A stretch of 64,000 nt of DNA from Agapanthus africanus. Its lineage: Eukaryota > Streptophyta > Magnoliopsida > Asparagales > Amaryllidaceae. Shown here in pieces: positions 62,001-64,000 of this stretch; position 1 is the stretch's first letter; each line of letters starts with the position of its first letter. The translations under genes were made by a program, and so were the position numbers. The stretch covers positions 335,740,583 to 335,804,582 of the forward strand of contig CM057337.1 in NCBI GenBank assembly GCA_030015575.1, written 5' to 3'. The notes beneath the pieces were generated by a model. It did no database searches. It was given only the letters and a program-made list of their open reading frames with translations, and had not been told where the DNA came from.

Positions 62001-62256
62001 TGATCCAATACCTCTGTATTGTGACAACAACGGCGCTATTGCTTTAGCAAAGGAACCCAGGTCCCATCAGAAATCCAGACACATCTTAAGGCGGTATCAC
62101 CTGATCAGGGAGATCGTAGATCGCCGGAAGATCGAGGTGAAAAGAGTAGAAACGGAGAATAACATTGCTGATCCATTCACAAAGGTCATTCCTCAGACGC
62201 AGTTCGAGAGGCTATTCGAGATGATAGGTCTTCGATATGCCAGCTCATGGCCCTAG
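59068..62256 (+). CDS. Pol part of element E's Gag-Pol, fully open frame
   Basis: Open from S1's duplication to TAG 62254-62256 with no stop or frameshift: over 1,050 codons. It has no good ATG of its own, so it is the Pol part of a former Gag-Pol. Counting from codon 59152: protease DTG at 24-26; integrase zinc-binding FLWHCRLGHIN...CESCLIGKM at about 157-198; integrase catalytic triad D220, D283, E319, with 35 residues between the last two as in retroviral integrases; reverse transcriptase from about 545 (CKWIFRKK) with MDVKTAF and YVDD at 707-710; RNase H with MEAEYIAA and CDNNGAIALAKEP; end SSWP. All catalytic motifs are intact. Gag is destroyed and S1 lies in front, so expression would need S1's promoter or another one. 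Confidence 0.92.
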   Translation, partial: ERSYYYRIGHWQKDCRALEASNQDTKHVVASASNVFVIKNCLSINSTSWILDTGAGSHICNLLHALRNRRVIKVGDWSLRVANGMSVDAESVGEYRLGLTSGKILILRNCLYVPSMTCNIISVSSLSREGYNFTFIGDVVHIHQNQVLIGYGTLDNGIYVLSQAQVFNIQNTLKTKSPELNQAFLWHCRLGHINERRLTKLHREGYLNLFEYQSYATCESCLIGKMTKTPFTGHGVRASELLGLVHSDVCGPMSTHARRGYSYFITFTDDFSRYGYVFLMKHKSEAFEKLQEYKNEVENQTGKSIKTLRSDRGGEYLSAEFLGYLKENGILSQLSPPYTPQHNGVSERRNRTLLDMVRSMMSKAELPRSFWSYALESAAYLLNRVPTKTVPNTPYQMWSGKKPYLKYPKTWRCPAFVKRQHADKLEARSVQCKFVGYPKNSMGYCFYYAEEQKFFVSQHARFLETGFLENQKNGSAVELEEIPEPQTITESLVEPEVSEERDIPTPLRRSSRQSHPPERYYSFLIDRDREDCTIDYDEPNSFQQAIQSGDSVKWLDAMRTEIESMYTNKVWTLDFGPDRVKPVGCKWIFRKKIGVDGQVETYKARLVAKGFRQRPGLDYDETFSPVAMLKSIRVLLAIAAFHDYEIWQMDVKTAFLNGNLEESVYMDQPEGFIQSGSSGKVCKLLKSIYGLKQASRSWNICFDDAVKEFSFIKNPDEPYIYRKIVGRAVVFLVLYVDDILLIGNDIPILQSVKRFLSQKFSMKDLGDATYILGIQIYRDRSKRMLGLSQSRYIDTILKRFSMEHSKHGNLPACHGITLSKEMSPKTDLERDRMSIIPYALAVGSIMYVMLCTRPDVAYALSVVSRYQANPGKNHWIEVKNILKYLRRTKEMFLVYGGKDLQMEAFADSGFQSDKDDSKSMSGYVFTLNGGAVCWKSSKQETVADSTMEAEYIAACNAAKEAVWMKKFLIELQVVLTSVDPIPLYCDNNGAIALAKEPRSHQKSRHILRRYHLIREIVDRRKIEVKRVETENNIADPFTKVIPQTQFERLFEMIGLRYASSWP

Positions 62257-62270
62257 TGCAAGTGGGAGAT
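62257..62270 (+). other. Polypurine tract of element E
   Basis: TGCAAGTGGGAGAT between the pol stop codon and the 3' LTR. Confidence 0.9.
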
Positions 62271-64000
62271 TGTTAGTGTATATGCCCTAGAGGCCATTAT
62301 TGTATCATACTTGCATGTATATTACTTAATGGAAGCTTGGGATATTCACAGTTGTATATACAGTCTTGCTAAACATGGTAGTATGCTACTTGGTTTGTGC
62401 CTACTTTAATATGTACATATGTTTCTTGTAACGTATCACTTATACATATTAGTAGAGCCCATAGGTTCTTTGCTTGATTACCAGTGTTGTGATGGCAGTC
62501 ACACTAGTGGGGGCTGGGTAGTCTATAAGCAACATCCTATACTTGTCCCTAGTCCTAGGATTATCGAGACAGGGTATCGATACTCTAGAGTAGGCTAGTG
62601 TGTACGCTTCTCATCCCAGTTGGGGAGATGGTCTGTCCCACAGCCATCAGTACGTCATACTGGAGATAGTATACAGGTGCTCGTTAGGTTACGGGTACAC
62701 CGGACAGGACTCGCAGGAGAACTGACTGGATGGTATTATACCTAACGTCAGATAGCAGTTCTCAGGTGACATGTGTGCAGGTAGTCTGTTGACTTAGGGT
62801 CGTCATTTGTCTCATGTGAGTTCCCACTTTGCTTTGATTACTACCCTACCACGGCTCAAAGGAGTCGTGCAAACAGGTTTTAGTTGGGTACAGTCCCGAG
62901 CCATATGGAGGCAGTGAGCGACTGTTAGGGATTCGTCTCTCCCGGTATATGGAGTTGATATCGCACTGTGATTGGTTGGTCATTACCATAAGTCCCTGGC
63001 CAGGGCTGATGAAGAATTACTTGTGGACTGATCAGTAGATTCTCAAATGGTCATGAGCCATACCGGCACGACTTGTACGGTTATTAGGGGTCTGACGTTC
63101 TCCACCTCCCTAGACCATACATGTGATACTCTTAGAAGAACAGACCGGACTGCACAGATATTGTCACGGACAGGCTCAGTAGGAGTTCGGATGGTTTCCT
63201 CATCGACCTTCTTATCGACATCTACCTGGGGACCGTTACGTACAGCTAGTGCCGCTTGCGGTCTGTGGTTAAACCCACTGCCAGCGTAGTGTCGAGTCTT
63301 TAGAGTCCCACACAGAGAGTTTTCCTGCTCCAGGCGAAACGATATAGAGGTCGTATGGTTTTATGACAAGGGTTCGGATGCTTACGTGTGTTTACGCACG
63401 TATGACGTTCGGACTGTTTTTACTAGCCGGCTTTGGTTTAAGCCAGATTCTAGTATCGGGTTATTGGATTTATACAGTCTAAAGTTTTTCCATGTTTTCA
63501 CAGATTGGAGGGGCGTTCTCGTAATTTTTCGGGAAGCTTCTAGAAGCATGGTGACTTGGAGGGTAAGGTGGCATTAGCATTAATTGATTTTGTGACTCAT
63601 GAGATGAATCATTCAAGTGAGTTAATGAAGCATTTATTGCTTAATGACTCACTTGATGATTCATTGCACATATTTAATGAAGCATGATGATAATGCATTT
63701 GAATTATTCATTTGATAATTCTTTATGCTTCATAATATATTAGAAGTGAGAAACAATTTCAATTCATTCTTATCATCACCTTCTCTCTCCTCAAGCTCTC
63801 TCATTCTTGAAACCCTAACCCTAACCTCTCATGTGTTGAGATTAGGGGTTAGCTAGACTAATACATCCATAACCTCATTCTATATCCCCTAGGTAGCTTA
63901 GATTAGCACTTTGACCAACCTAGTTATCTCAAGTTAGAGATCAAGCTTGGCGTAGGAGCTCTCGGGTGGATCGTCTTTGACTCGAGGAGGCCGTTGAGGT
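62271..64000 (+). mobile_element. 3' LTR of element E, cut by the window edge
   Basis: First 1,730 bp of a LTR of about 1,956 bp, matching 42545 onward. U3 dyad GAGAACTG / CAGTTCTC (62717-62724, 62756-62763). TGACTCA sites near 63592 and 63645. The last 0.2 kb and E's right target duplication are outside the window. Confidence 0.92.

Larger units (their letters stand above)
42545..64000 (+). mobile_element. Copia element E, nearly complete, with H and S1 nested inside
   Basis: Plus-strand element: 5' LTR 42545-44458 and 54289-54330, PBS 54332, leader, gag remnant, pol, polypurine tract, 3' LTR from 62271 to the window edge. The left target duplication is TTATC (42540-42544); the other copy is just outside. 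Without H and S1 it is about 9.75 kb. The 5' and 3' LTRs differ by about 3% over 400 bp. It sits in D's LTR in opposite orientation. Confidence 0.93.

Noticed and set aside
62257..62271. An env-like third gene after pol, as in SIRE-type copia elements
   Set aside because: In E, F, G and H the pol stop is followed by 14 nt of polypurine tract and then the LTR; there is no space for another gene.
63808..63830. CCCTAAC repeats resembling plant telomere sequence (also near 44090 and 32895)
   Set aside because: Only two or three units, and the same ones recur at the same place in each LTR copy; ordinary LTR sequence, not an interstitial telomere.

Overview
This 64 kb window looks like plant (angiosperm, probably dicot) nuclear heterochromatin. 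I see no host gene in it. Almost every base can be assigned to Ty1/copia LTR retrotransposons nested inside one another, plus one solo LTR that looks like Ty3/gypsy. Evidence for a plant: primer-binding sites matching the 3' end of plant initiator-Met tRNA (TGGTATCAGAGCC), copia domain order (protease, integrase, reverse transcriptase, RNase H), 5-bp target-site duplications (TSDs), and TG...CA LTRs of 1.9-2.2 kb. I cannot name the species. The long LTRs, single Gag-Pol frame and absence of env resemble BARE/Angela-type elements; that lineage is an inference.

I use letters for the elements. A (156-2355, minus) is the 5' LTR of an element lying to the left of the window; it sits in the 3' LTR of B. 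B (2356-7975, minus) is the oldest host, with 3' LTR remnant, broken gag-pol and leader. C (minus) starts at 7976 in B's leader and runs past the window: left LTR 7976-10165, decayed pol, leader, PBS 40036-40048, right LTR 40050-41728. F (15275-39106, minus, TSD CTATC) sits in C's leader. G (16339-26953, plus, TSD AGCTG) sits in F's left LTR. S2 (30296-33429, solo LTR, TSD GAAGA/GAATA) sits in F's integrase region. D (LTR from 41729, minus) cuts C's right LTR. E (plus, from 42545 to beyond 64000) cuts D. H (44459-54283, minus, TSD TATTC) sits near the end of E's 5' LTR. S1 (56963-59062, plus, TSD AAGAG) is a solo copia LTR in E's gag. Insertion order: B, C, then F then G and S2; and C, D, E, then H and S1.

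LTRs fall into three related groups: I (A, C, G), II (F, S1), III (D, E, H); B is closest to II/III. LTR divergence judged by eye (about 7% C, 3% F, 1-1.5% G; about 3% for both E and H) agrees with the nesting.

Most unusual observation: group I elements C and G have no Gag at all. The protease aspartate is about residue 71 of G's frame, against 306 in F, and the same replacement segment occurs in both copies, so the loss predates both insertions and the lineage transposed afterwards, presumably packaged by Gag from relatives. Both keep the cis-features of the Gag-bearing elements: a covarying hairpin plus acceptor-like AG before the start codon, a threefold repeated short hairpin, a GC-rich inverted repeat about 200 nt from the PBS, and a covarying U3 dyad. 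E is a mirror case: fully open Pol frame, decayed Gag. Group II LTRs carry six W-box cores in under 60 bp; group III LTRs carry TGAGTCA sites; group I LTRs carry iterated ATATCACATAT motifs.
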